A DNA stretch of 64,000 nt, taken from the NCBI RefSeq assembly GCF_002940005.1, contig NZ_MDEF01000014.1; one strand, written 5' to 3'. Shown here piece by piece: positions 8,591 to 15,784 of the stretch (positions within the stretch are counted from its first letter, which is position 1; each line of letters opens with the position of its first letter). A program made the position numbers and the translations under genes. A model generated the notes under the pieces. It worked only from the letters and a program-made list of their open reading frames with translations. It made no database searches and was not told the DNA's origin. This DNA comes from Xanthomonas hortorum (lineage in GTDB: Bacteria; Pseudomonadota; Gammaproteobacteria; Xanthomonadales; Xanthomonadaceae).

Positions 8591-9516
8591 TCCACCTGGT
8601 CCCTGACACGTTGCACACCGGCGCTCAACGCATTCAGGCGTCGGCGGCTGTTGTCATCCAGTGGATGGAATGCGGTGGTGCCGAAAAAGCGCTTCAATGC
8701 CGGGCCGGCTTGCGGGTCGGACGCGGCCTGCAGCAAGACGATGCGCAACTGCCGCTCCACCGCCGGGTCCAGCCCGGTACGCACCATCTCCACCGCGCGC
8801 GGCACCGGCGCACTGCGGTGCACGATGCGGAAGTCGCGCTTGAAGGTCGCCGGCAAGTGGCGTTCGTCGTCCCAATCGGCATTGCTGAAAGCGCCCGCAT
8901 CGATCAGGCGCTTGTGCACGAATGCGGCCACGTTCAATTTCGTACCGACCATCAAATAACCGACAGACCCCGGCACCTGGGTATCGTCCGGCGACAACAG
9001 CACATCGCAGGCGATGCCGTTGCGCAGCAACTCCAGCATCGGCAGCAGATAGCCACTGGTGGACGAGGCGTTCTGCAACGCCAGGGTGTGACCGCGCAGT
9101 TGCTTGAGCGACTGGATCGGGCTGTCGCGGCGCACGAAGAACACGGTGTGGAACTCGCGCATGCCGCCGCGCTCTGTCATCACCAACGGATGCGCACCGC
9201 CGCGCTGTTCCAGCAGCATCGCCGCACCGGTGGTTTCGCTGACCCAATCGACCCGGCCACGGCGCAGATAGCTGGACATCTGCCGCGCATCCGGCGCCAT
9301 CAGGATTTCGCCACGGCGGATGCCGACCACGCGCATGCGCGGCACCACATAGTCCAGCAAGGGCTTGAGTTGCTCGTAATGGGTGGCGGGATCGTCGCTG
9401 ATCCGGCCAAGCACCAGGACCGAAGAAGGCGCTGCCGCCGCCGTCACGGCAAAGCCCGCCCCAGCGAGCAGCCAACAGGCAATCAGACACCATCGTAGAC
9501 CGCGCAAAAAGGACAC
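8587..9516 (-). CDS. PhnD-like periplasmic substrate-binding protein
   Basis: A 309-residue secreted protein with a signal peptide (LRWCLIACWLLAGAGFAVTAAAA). Its body resembles phosphate/phosphonate-type ABC binding proteins: VLGRISDDPATHYEQLKPLLDYV at the N-terminus, then DWVSETTGAAMLL, the hinge-region SPIQSLKQLRGHTLALQNASSTSG typical of PhnD-like proteins, and a second lobe with FRIVHRSAPVPR. No permease or ATPase gene is adjacent. Instead the stop overlaps the start of a membrane GGDEF-EAL gene by 4 bp, so it probably acts as a sensor subunit rather than a transporter part. The ligand cannot be told from sequence. The family call is good; the sensing role is inference. Confidence 0.8.
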   Translation of the reverse strand: MSFLRGLRWCLIACWLLAGAGFAVTAAAAPSSVLVLGRISDDPATHYEQLKPLLDYVVPRMRVVGIRRGEILMAPDARQMSSYLRRGRVDWVSETTGAAMLLEQRGGAHPLVMTERGGMREFHTVFFVRRDSPIQSLKQLRGHTLALQNASSTSGYLLPMLELLRNGIACDVLLSPDDTQVPGSVGYLMVGTKLNVAAFVHKRLIDAGAFSNADWDDERHLPATFKRDFRIVHRSAPVPRAVEMVRTGLDPAVERQLRIVLLQAASDPQAGPALKRFFGTTAFHPLDDNSRRRLNALSAGVQRVRDQVE

Positions 9517-9566
9517 TCCCTAGAGCCGCCGACAGCCTAGCCGAATCTCTCAAGATGTGACAGACG

Positions 9567-10334
9567 TCAGTTTCCGGCCCGCTTTGCCAGCATGGCCATG
9601 CGCTGGGCATCGGACAGGATGCCGCGCAGCAAGCGCACCTCCTGCTCGCTCATTTCGGTGCGCAACAACAGCCGCCGCAGCTTGCGCATCGCCGACTCCG
9701 GCGCGCGGCCCTTGTGGAAATCGATGTCGTCCAGCGTCTCGCCCAACTGGGCAAACATGCCCTCCAGTTGCGCGTGACTGGCGGGGCCTTCGCGCAGTGC
9801 GCCGGTGGTGGCTGCCGGTGCCGGTTCCGCCTGGCCCGCTTCCAACTGTGCCAGCCGCACTTCATAGGCCAGCACCTGTACTGCGGCGGCCAGGTTGAGC
9901 GAACTGAAAGCCGGGTCGGACGGGATATGCACGGCCGCGTGGCAGAGCTGCAACTCGTCGTTGGTCAGCCCGGTGCGCTCGCGGCCAAACACGATCGCCA
10001 CTTCCGCCGGCTCGCCGGCCTTGGCCAGGGCACGGCGTGCGCCGGCGTCCGGCAGCAACTCTTCCAATGCCACCCGGCGCGCGCGCGCGGTGCAGCCGAT
10101 CACCAGCGTGCAATCGGCCACCGCCTCGGCCAGCGTGGCGAAGATCGGCGCATCGCCGAGCACGTCCTCGGCACCGGCAGAGCGCCGGTAGGCGTCTTCG
10201 TCGAGGGCGCGCTCAGGAGCGACCAGCACCAGACGCGAGATCCCCATCGTCTTCATCGCGCGCGCGGCGGCGCCGATATTGCCTGGATGCTGGGTACCGA
10301 CAAGAACAAAACGGATGCGCTGACTGACGGACAT
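9567..10334 (-). CDS. trmJ: tRNA (cytidine/uridine-2'-O-)-methyltransferase TrmJ
   Basis: A SPOUT-family methyltransferase of 255 residues that methylates the 2'-OH at position 32 of tRNA anticodon loops. It has FVLVGTQHPGNIGAAARAMKTMG near the N-terminus, the GRERTGLTNDEL knot motif and the IPSDPAFSSLNLAAAVQVLAYE block, all standard for TrmJ/YfhQ. A C-terminal helical extension with KGRAPESAMRKLRRLLLR follows. The ATG at 10334 was chosen because it directly precedes the conserved domain; upstream codons to 10418 show no similarity. It is divergent from suhB across 117 bp, an arrangement seen in several gammaproteobacteria. Confidence 0.92.
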   Translation of the reverse strand: MSVSQRIRFVLVGTQHPGNIGAAARAMKTMGISRLVLVAPERALDEDAYRRSAGAEDVLGDAPIFATLAEAVADCTLVIGCTARARRVALEELLPDAGARRALAKAGEPAEVAIVFGRERTGLTNDELQLCHAAVHIPSDPAFSSLNLAAAVQVLAYEVRLAQLEAGQAEPAPAATTGALREGPASHAQLEGMFAQLGETLDDIDFHKGRAPESAMRKLRRLLLRTEMSEQEVRLLRGILSDAQRMAMLAKRAGN

Positions 10335-10451
10335 GAACGGAGATTGGGGAGCTGTTCGGTCGTAGATGGTAAACTGCGCGACCGGTTTCGTGCCGGACCG
10401 CTCTTTTACCTTCGCCAATTCTTCAATTCTGCCTTCACGGGAGCTTTAACC

Positions 10452-11285
10452 ATGCAGAAACCCGCCGTCACCGTCATGGTCAAAGCCGCCCGCCTCGCCG
10501 GCAATGTGCTGTTGCGCGGTATCAACAAGCTCGACTCGCTCAATGTGGTGCAGAAGGGCCGCATGGATTACGCCAGTGAAGTCGATGCCGATGCAGAGAA
10601 GGTCATCATCAAGGAACTCAAGCGCGGCTACCCAGAGTACGCCGTGTTCGGCGAAGAAGGCGGCGTGCAGGGCGGCAAGAGTGGCCGTTACACCTGGGTC
10701 ATCGACCCGTTGGATGGCACCAGCAACTATCTGCGCGGCTTTCCGCATTACTGCGTGTCGATCGCGCTGGTGGAAAACGGCGAGCCCACCGATGCGGTGA
10801 TCTTCGACCCGCTGCGCAACGAGCTGTTCACCGCCAGCCGCGGTGCCGGCGCGGTACTCAACGACCGCCGCATCCGCATTGCCGAACGCAAGGACCTGGA
10901 GGGCGCGATGGTCCACACCGGCTTTCCGCCGCGCGAGCGTGCACGCATCAGTGCGCAGCTGAGGTGCGTCGATGCGCTGCTGGTGCAGGCCGAAGATGTG
11001 CGTCGCACCGGCTCTGCCGCGCTGGATCTGGCCTATGTGGCCTGCGGCCGCGCCGATGCGTATTTCGAAGCCGGCGTCAAAGCCTGGGATATCGCCGCCG
11101 GCGTGCTGCTGGTACGCGAGGCCGGTGGCCGGGTCTGCGACTACAAGGGCGCCACCCCGCCGCGCATGGACAACATGGGCCCGGAAACGCAGCAGATCGT
11201 GGCCGGCAACATCAAGATCAGCGATGCGCTGCAGAAGGTCATCGTCAACACCGGCTACGCCCGCGAGTTCGACGCCAAGTTCTAA
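10452..11285 (+). CDS. suhB: Inositol-1-monophosphatase family protein SuhB
   Basis: A Mg2+-dependent phosphatase of 277 residues. In E. coli, SuhB also joins the rRNA antitermination complex with NusA, NusB and NusG. The metal-binding motifs are present: the FGEEGG loop, the WVIDPLDGTSNYLRGFP block and, near the C-terminus, KAWDIAAGVLLVREAGG. The start at 10452 follows GGGAGCTTTAACC and gives the usual family length; the frame stays open upstream only as the antisense of trmJ. It ends in front of a REP-like element and a strong terminator. Confidence 0.92.
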   Translation: MQKPAVTVMVKAARLAGNVLLRGINKLDSLNVVQKGRMDYASEVDADAEKVIIKELKRGYPEYAVFGEEGGVQGGKSGRYTWVIDPLDGTSNYLRGFPHYCVSIALVENGEPTDAVIFDPLRNELFTASRGAGAVLNDRRIRIAERKDLEGAMVHTGFPPRERARISAQLRCVDALLVQAEDVRRTGSAALDLAYVACGRADAYFEAGVKAWDIAAGVLLVREAGGRVCDYKGATPPRMDNMGPETQQIVAGNIKISDALQKVIVNTGYAREFDAKF

Positions 11286-11302
11286 TCGCTGCTCGGGCTA
11301 TC

Positions 11303-11371
11303 GTAGAAGCGCGCTTGCGCGCGATGGAGCTTTCCCAGGGAACGCCTCATCGCGACCTAGGTCGCTCCTAC
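11303..11371. repeat. REP-like palindrome between convergent genes
   Basis: Second copy of the element at 6363-6432: outer arms CGTAGAAGCG and CGCTCCTAC, inner GCGCGCGATGGAGCTTTCCC and CCTCATCGCGACC. It lies between convergent suhB and sodA. Confidence 0.65.
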
Positions 11372-11390
11372 ACAGCAGATTGCGCAAACG

Positions 11391-11420
11391 AAGAAGGCCG
11401 GGATCGCTCCCGGCCTTCTT
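11391..11420. terminator. Bidirectional terminator between suhB and sodA
   Basis: AAGAAGGCCGGGA, loop TCGC, then TCCCGGCCTTCTT: a 13-bp stem with A-rich and T-rich ends, placed between the two convergent stop codons. Confidence 0.85.
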
Positions 11421-11443
11421 GCGTTACAGCGTCAACTCAAGAA

Positions 11444-12055
11444 TCAGGCGATCGCAGCGTGGTAGCGGCGCTCGACTTCTTCCCAGTTCACCGCGTTATA
11501 GAACGCGCCGATGTATTCCGGGCGACGGTTCTGATACTTCAGGTAGTACGCGTGTTCCCACACGTCCAGACCCAGGATCGGGGTGTTGCCTTCGAACAGC
11601 GGGCTGTCCTGGTTGGCGGTGCTTTCGACCACCAGCTTCTTGTCCGGGGTCACGCTCAACCACGCCCAGCCCGAGCCGAAGCGGCTGACGGCGGCCTTGG
11701 TGAAGGCCTCCTTGAACTTCTCGAAACCACCGATGTCCTTGTCGATCGCCTTGGCGACCTCGCCCTTGGGCTCGCCGCCGCCGTTGGGCGACAGCACGGT
11801 CCAGAACAGCGAATGGTTGGCGTGGCCACCACCGTTGTTGCGCACCGGGCCCTGCAGGTTCTCCGGCAGGCTCTTCAGCTTGGACACCAACTCTTCGACC
11901 GGCAGGTCCGCATACTCCGTCCCTTCCAGCGCCGCATTGACGTTGTTGATGTAGGTCTGGTGATGCTTGGTGTGATGGATTTCCATCGTCTGCGCATCGA
12001 TATTCGGTTCCAGCGCGTCGTAGGCGTAAGGCAATTGCGGAAGGGTGTAAGCCAT
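11444..12055 (-). CDS. sodA: Superoxide dismutase, manganese type
   Basis: A cytosolic Fe/Mn-family superoxide dismutase of 203 residues. The metal ligands are His27, His81, Asp164 and His168, seen in MEIHHTKHH, NNGGGHANHS and LDVWEHAYY. Gly77 and the Gln149 of the NQDSPL stretch are the Mn-type signature; iron enzymes have alanine and a different glutamine position. The ribosome binding site CCAGGAGACACGC stands before the ATG. A 7-bp hairpin (CGCCCGG and CCGGGCG, 12075-12094) lies in the leader about 20 nt from the start. It converges with suhB and is followed by a shared terminator. Confidence 0.93.
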   Translation of the reverse strand: MAYTLPQLPYAYDALEPNIDAQTMEIHHTKHHQTYINNVNAALEGTEYADLPVEELVSKLKSLPENLQGPVRNNGGGHANHSLFWTVLSPNGGGEPKGEVAKAIDKDIGGFEKFKEAFTKAAVSRFGSGWAWLSVTPDKKLVVESTANQDSPLFEGNTPILGLDVWEHAYYLKYQNRRPEYIGAFYNAVNWEEVERRYHAAIA

Positions 12056-12320
12056 GCGTGTCTCCTGGACTTGCCGCCCGGCGAAGACCGGGCGTTGCGG
12101 GATAAATAGTAGGGACGGCGGCGGCGCTTACCAAGAGTGCTGGCAGGGAAACTTCATCCCATCGCACACCGCGTCGTGTTCGCTGCACACCTTGCACCAT
12201 GCCCCGGTTACTTGGGCGTGAATCGCGCAGGCGTACACCTGCCGCGGCGTTCAAAGTCGACACAGTCGTGCAACGGCATACTTGATCTGCTGTCTCCACC
12301 ATCGCTTCCGGATCGTCTTC

Positions 12321-12770
12321 ATGCGTAAGCCCGCTTTGCTGATCGTCGCCATCGTGCTGCTCGTCGCCGGCTTATGGGGCGTGCGCGTGATGCAGACGCC
12401 CAAGCCGCAGTTCGCGCCGCAGCTCAACGCGCCGATCGCCGCAACAGCGTCGCCCGAACAGACGCCTCGGCAGCAGGGTCTTCCGGGTTTTCTGCCGACC
12501 GAAGCGATGGCCACCATCGTATTGATCCAGCGCGGCGGGCCGTTCCCGCATGCGCAGGACGGCAGCGTGTTCGGCAATCGCGAACAACGCCTGCCCGAGC
12601 GCGAGCGCGGCTACTACCATGAGTACACCGTGGAGACGCCCGGCAGCCCTGATCGCGGCGCACGCCGCATCGTCACCGGCGGCACGCCGCCGCAAGCGTG
12701 GTACTACAGCGAAGATCATTACCAGAGCTTCAAATCGTTCAAAGGCCCCACGCCGGAGCAGGCGCCATGA
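12321..12770 (+). CDS. Barnase-type guanyl-specific ribonuclease, exported
   Basis: A 149-residue protein with an N-terminal membrane/signal segment (ALLIVAIVLLVAGLWGV) and a C-terminal microbial RNase (N1/T1, barnase-like) domain from about residue 55. Catalytic residues can be placed by pattern: Glu101 in YYHEYTV, arginines 115-116 in GARRIVTG, and His133 in YYSEDHYQSF, matching barnase Glu73, Arg83/87 and His102. The stop codon overlaps the start of a barstar-family gene by 4 bp (ATGA), so the enzyme and its inhibitor are made together. The domain FLPTEAMATIVLIQRGGPFPH is typical of proteobacterial members. Whether the enzyme is periplasmic, released or used against competitors is not visible. 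Confidence 0.88.
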   Translation: MRKPALLIVAIVLLVAGLWGVRVMQTPKPQFAPQLNAPIAATASPEQTPRQQGLPGFLPTEAMATIVLIQRGGPFPHAQDGSVFGNREQRLPERERGYYHEYTVETPGSPDRGARRIVTGGTPPQAWYYSEDHYQSFKSFKGPTPEQAP

Positions 12771-13192
12771 GCGCAGGCGACTTCGCACTGGACCTGTCCG
12801 ATCCGCAACAATCAGGCGTCTATCAAGCCGACACCGACGATCTGGACACCATGGCCGCGCTCGCCCGCGACGCCGGCCTGCGCATCCTGCGTGTGGATCT
12901 GGCCAGCTGCAGCGACAAGCACATGTTGCTGATGCGCCTGGCCACCCAACTGGACTTCCCGGTCAGCTTCGGTCGCAACTGGGACGCGCTCTCCGATGCC
13001 TTGCGCGACCTGGCCTGGCTCCCCGCATCACATGGCTATGCGCTGTTGATCAACGGCGCAGACGCACTCGCACGCACTGCACCGAACGATCGCAACACCT
13101 TGCTGGATATTCTCGATGAAGCCGCAACCGCATGGGCCGCGCGCGGGCTCACATTTGCAGCGTTTGTGGCGCCTGCGAGTGCTTGCGACTGA
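12767..13192 (+). CDS. Barstar-family ribonuclease inhibitor
   Basis: A 141-residue barstar-like protein with no signal peptide, expected to stay in the cytosol and block the neighbouring RNase. Core features are LRVDLASCSDKHMLLMRLATQLDFP, then FGRNWDALSDALRDLAWL, the conserved barstar helix-strand block carrying the acidic residues that fill the RNase active site. The ATG overlaps the RNase stop. A cluster of palindromic repeats starts right after its stop codon, beginning with GAGAGCGGCTAACAAA. The pair is a self-protection module; the wider function is unknown. Confidence 0.88.
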   Translation: MSAGDFALDLSDPQQSGVYQADTDDLDTMAALARDAGLRILRVDLASCSDKHMLLMRLATQLDFPVSFGRNWDALSDALRDLAWLPASHGYALLINGADALARTAPNDRNTLLDILDEAATAWAARGLTFAAFVAPASACD

Positions 13193-13779
13193 GAGCGGCT
13201 AACAAACGCTGTAGCGATGGCGGCAACATGTTGGCCGCACTCGCCTTCGTTGGCGAATGACGCACTGTCGGAACTGGCAGCGAAATCTAGATGCGAATCA
13301 AAGCCTGGTTAGTCGAGTGCGCGGTGCCCTCACCGCTTGCAGGACACGCCGCAAGTACGTCCATGTAGGCTCGGTGGCGGCATCCATGCCGCCACACGGT
13401 CCCGCAAGCGGCGAGGACACCGCACCAGAACGTTCGTAGGTCGCTTCGTTGAAAGCCTGCCTGTTATTCATTCGCGTTGCAACGCTGATCGGACGCGCCG
13501 TCATCCAAAAAACGCGCTTATTGCACTGCTTGCAACCATGCACACCGACGCTCTCGACTGGTCCTTGCCCGCCTACCAGCGCGGGACCTTACGCGGCATG
13601 GATGCCGCGTAAGAGCCTACACGGACGTACTTGCTGCGTGTCCCGCGATGGTGGGCGGGCAAGGGCCCTGCAGCAAACCCGCAGATCAGCCGCTCTACAA
13701 GTCATCTATCAGCTCGCGATGCTTGTTTGCCGCGCCTAAAAACCAAAGACCGGCACGCAGTCGTACGCCGGTTGAGCTA
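13193..13779. repeat. Repeat locus R1: palindromic modules A and B
   Basis: No gene is seen in these 587 bp between convergent barstar and uup. Module A is 13321-13423: its outer 25-bp arms (starting GCGGTGCCCTCACCGC and ending GAGGACACCGC) are inverted copies of each other around an inner palindrome GGCGGCATCCATGCCGCC (13376-13393). Module B is 13563-13664 and has the same design: arms starting CCTTGCCCGCC and ending GGCGGGCAAGG, with inner CGCGGCATGGATGCCGCG (13592-13609). The edge at 13196 carries the AGCGGCTAACAAA motif found at other repeat borders. Confidence 0.75.
13749..13775 (-). terminator. Probable terminator after uup
   Basis: Read on the minus strand just past the uup stop: ACCGGC, a 12-base loop, GCCGGT, then CTTTGGTTTTT. 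A short stem with a U-rich tail. Confidence 0.5.
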
Positions 13780-15675
13780 TCAACTATCCAGCTCGCTCCA
13801 GCGCGCGAACGCCGCATCCAGCTGCGCCTGTGCATCGCCCAGCGCGGCGGTATGCGCGGCCATCGCTGCGCTGTCGCGCTGATAGAAGGCCGGGTCGTTC
13901 ATCGCATTGGTGAGCGCGGCGACCTGCTGCTCCAGGCTGTCGATCAAGGCCGGCAACTGCTCCAGTTCGCGCGCATCCTTGTAACTGAGCTTGCGCTTGG
14001 GCGCAGCTTCCGCCGGTGCGGCAGCAGGCGCCGCTTGCGTAGTCGCAGCCGCCGTCGCCGATGCCTTGGCAACCGCCATTGCATTGGGCGCCGGGGTGCG
14101 ACGCTGACGCAGCGAATCGCTGTAACCACCAACGTAATCGCCGACCAAGCCCTCGCCTTCCATCACCAGCGTGGAGGTCACCACGTTGTCGAGGAAGTCG
14201 CGGTCATGGCTGACCAGCAACAAGGTGCCGGTGTATTCGCCGAGCAGCTCTTCCAGCAGTTCCAGCGTTTCCACGTCCAGATCGTTGGTCGGTTCGTCCA
14301 TCACCAGCAGGTTGGACGGCTGTGCAAACAGTCGCGCCAGCAACAAGCGATTGCGTTCGCCGCCTGAGAGACGGGTGATCGGTGCGCGGGCGCGCTCCGG
14401 GGTGAACAAAAAGTCCTGCAAGTACGCATGCACATGCTTGCGCTTGCCGTTGATCTCGATGAAATCGCGGCCTTCGGCCACATTTTCGATCGCACTCCAG
14501 TCCTCGCGCAACGTGGAGCGGTACTGATCGAAATACGCAATCTGCAGATTGGTGCCGATGCGGATTTCGCCCTGCTGCGCCTGCAGATCGCCCAGCAACA
14601 GCTTGAGCAAGGTGGTCTTGCCGCTGCCGTTGGGGCCAATCAGACCGATGCGGTCGCCACGCTGGATGATGGTCGAAAAATCCTTGACCATCGTGCGCGC
14701 GCCGAACGCGAAGCCGACCTCCTTGGTCTCGATCACCTTCTTGCCGGACGACTCGCCCTGCGAGACTTCCATGCGCACATTGCCGCTCAGATCGCGGCGC
14801 TGGCCACGTTCGTTGCGCATCGATTCCAGACGCCGCACACGGCCTTCGTCGCGGGTCCGCCGCGCTTTGATGCCCTGCCGGATCCAGATTTCTTCCTGCG
14901 CCAGCATCTTGTCGAAACGCGCATTTTCCTGAGCCTGCGCATTGAGCCGCTCTTCGCGACGGCGCTCGTAATTGGCCCAGTCGCCAGGCCAGCTGGTGAC
15001 CTGGCCGCGATCGATTTCGACGATGCGCGTCGCCAACGCGCGCAGGAAGCGCCGGTCATGGGTGACGAACAACACGCTGCCGTTCCAGTTCTTCAGGAAC
15101 GACTCCAGCCAATCGATGGCTTCGATATCCAGATGGTTGGTCGGCTCGTCCAGCAGCAGCACGTCCGGCGAAGACACCAGCGAGCGCGCCAGCAGCACGC
15201 GACGCTTCATGCCGCCGGACAAGCGCGCAAACTCCGCATCGCCATCCAGTTCCAGCTTGGTCAGCGTCTCGGTGACGCGCTGATCCAGCGCCCAACCGTC
15301 GGCCGCATCGATCTTGGCCTGCACCTTGCCGAACGCATCGCCATCGAATACCTCGGCATGGCTGAGCTGATGGAATTCGGCCAGCCAATGGCCAAGCTCG
15401 CCCAGGCCATCGGCCACCACCTCGAACACGCTGCCGCCGGTGCCCTGCGGCACCTCCTGCTCCAGCCGCGCGATGCGCACGCCCTGTTGCACGCGTACTT
15501 CGCCATCGTCGGGCTTGAGCTCGCCGGCAATCAATTTCATCAAGGTCGATTTGCCGGCGCCGTTGCGGCCGATCAGGGCGATACGCTCGCCCGGCTCGAT
15601 CGTGAGGTCGGTTTTTTCCAGCAACAAGGGGCCGCCGACGCTGTAGTCGACGCTTTGCAGAGTGATTAAAGGCAT
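13780..15675 (-). CDS. uup: ABC-F ATPase Uup
   Basis: A soluble twin-ATPase protein of 631 residues without membrane segments. It has two Walker A motifs (GRNGAGKST near residue 37, GPNGSGKTT near 346), two LSGG signatures (LSGGMKRR and LSGGERNR) and two Walker B/DEPTN boxes (DEPTNHLD and DEPTNDLD). The C-terminal tail, after an Ala-rich linker, is a charged coiled coil (about 560-631), as in Uup, which binds DNA and affects precise transposon excision and ribosome function. EttA lacks such a tail. It is divergent from dbpA across a short inverted repeat. Confidence 0.9.
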   Translation of the reverse strand: MPLITLQSVDYSVGGPLLLEKTDLTIEPGERIALIGRNGAGKSTLMKLIAGELKPDDGEVRVQQGVRIARLEQEVPQGTGGSVFEVVADGLGELGHWLAEFHQLSHAEVFDGDAFGKVQAKIDAADGWALDQRVTETLTKLELDGDAEFARLSGGMKRRVLLARSLVSSPDVLLLDEPTNHLDIEAIDWLESFLKNWNGSVLFVTHDRRFLRALATRIVEIDRGQVTSWPGDWANYERRREERLNAQAQENARFDKMLAQEEIWIRQGIKARRTRDEGRVRRLESMRNERGQRRDLSGNVRMEVSQGESSGKKVIETKEVGFAFGARTMVKDFSTIIQRGDRIGLIGPNGSGKTTLLKLLLGDLQAQQGEIRIGTNLQIAYFDQYRSTLREDWSAIENVAEGRDFIEINGKRKHVHAYLQDFLFTPERARAPITRLSGGERNRLLLARLFAQPSNLLVMDEPTNDLDVETLELLEELLGEYTGTLLLVSHDRDFLDNVVTSTLVMEGEGLVGDYVGGYSDSLRQRRTPAPNAMAVAKASATAAATTQAAPAAAPAEAAPKRKLSYKDARELEQLPALIDSLEQQVAALTNAMNDPAFYQRDSAAMAAHTAALGDAQAQLDAAFARWSELDS

Positions 15676-15688
15676 GGGCCAATTGTAC

Positions 15689-15770
15689 GGGATTGGTGAT
15701 TAGGGATTCGGGATTGGGAAGCACGCGCGCCATTGCCGTGGCGAATCCCCAATTCCCCATCACCAATCCC
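15689..15770. repeat. Inverted repeat between uup and dbpA
   Basis: GGGATTGGTGAT at 15689-15700 and its exact complement ATCACCAATCCC at 15759-15770 enclose a partly symmetrical AT-richer middle (TAGGGATTCGGGATTGGG against CGAATCCCCAATTCCCC). Shorter relatives are at 1639-1670 and 20597-20625. It is a dispersed intergenic family; the dbpA -10 box starts only 4 bp beyond it. Confidence 0.65.
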
Positions 15771-15773
15771 GGC

Positions 15774-15779
15774 TAAAAT
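15774..15779 (+). promoter_or_regulatory. -10 box close to the dbpA start codon
   Basis: TAAAAT ends 5 nt before the dbpA ATG, so transcription would begin at or next to the A of the start codon, giving a leaderless or nearly leaderless mRNA. No good -35 hexamer is visible. Confidence 0.4.
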
Positions 15780-15784
15780 GCCCC

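Noticed and set aside
12137..12328. 63-codon plus-strand ORF upstream of the barnase gene
   Set aside because: No ribosome binding site or recognisable pattern; it lies in the sodA/RNase promoter space.
13448..13739. Short ORFs inside the palindromic repeats
   Set aside because: They appear in all frames of the repeat copies, with no ribosome binding site or protein-like composition.
14428..15669. 413-codon plus-strand open frame opposite uup
   Set aside because: Shadow; uup has both ATP-binding cassettes in order.
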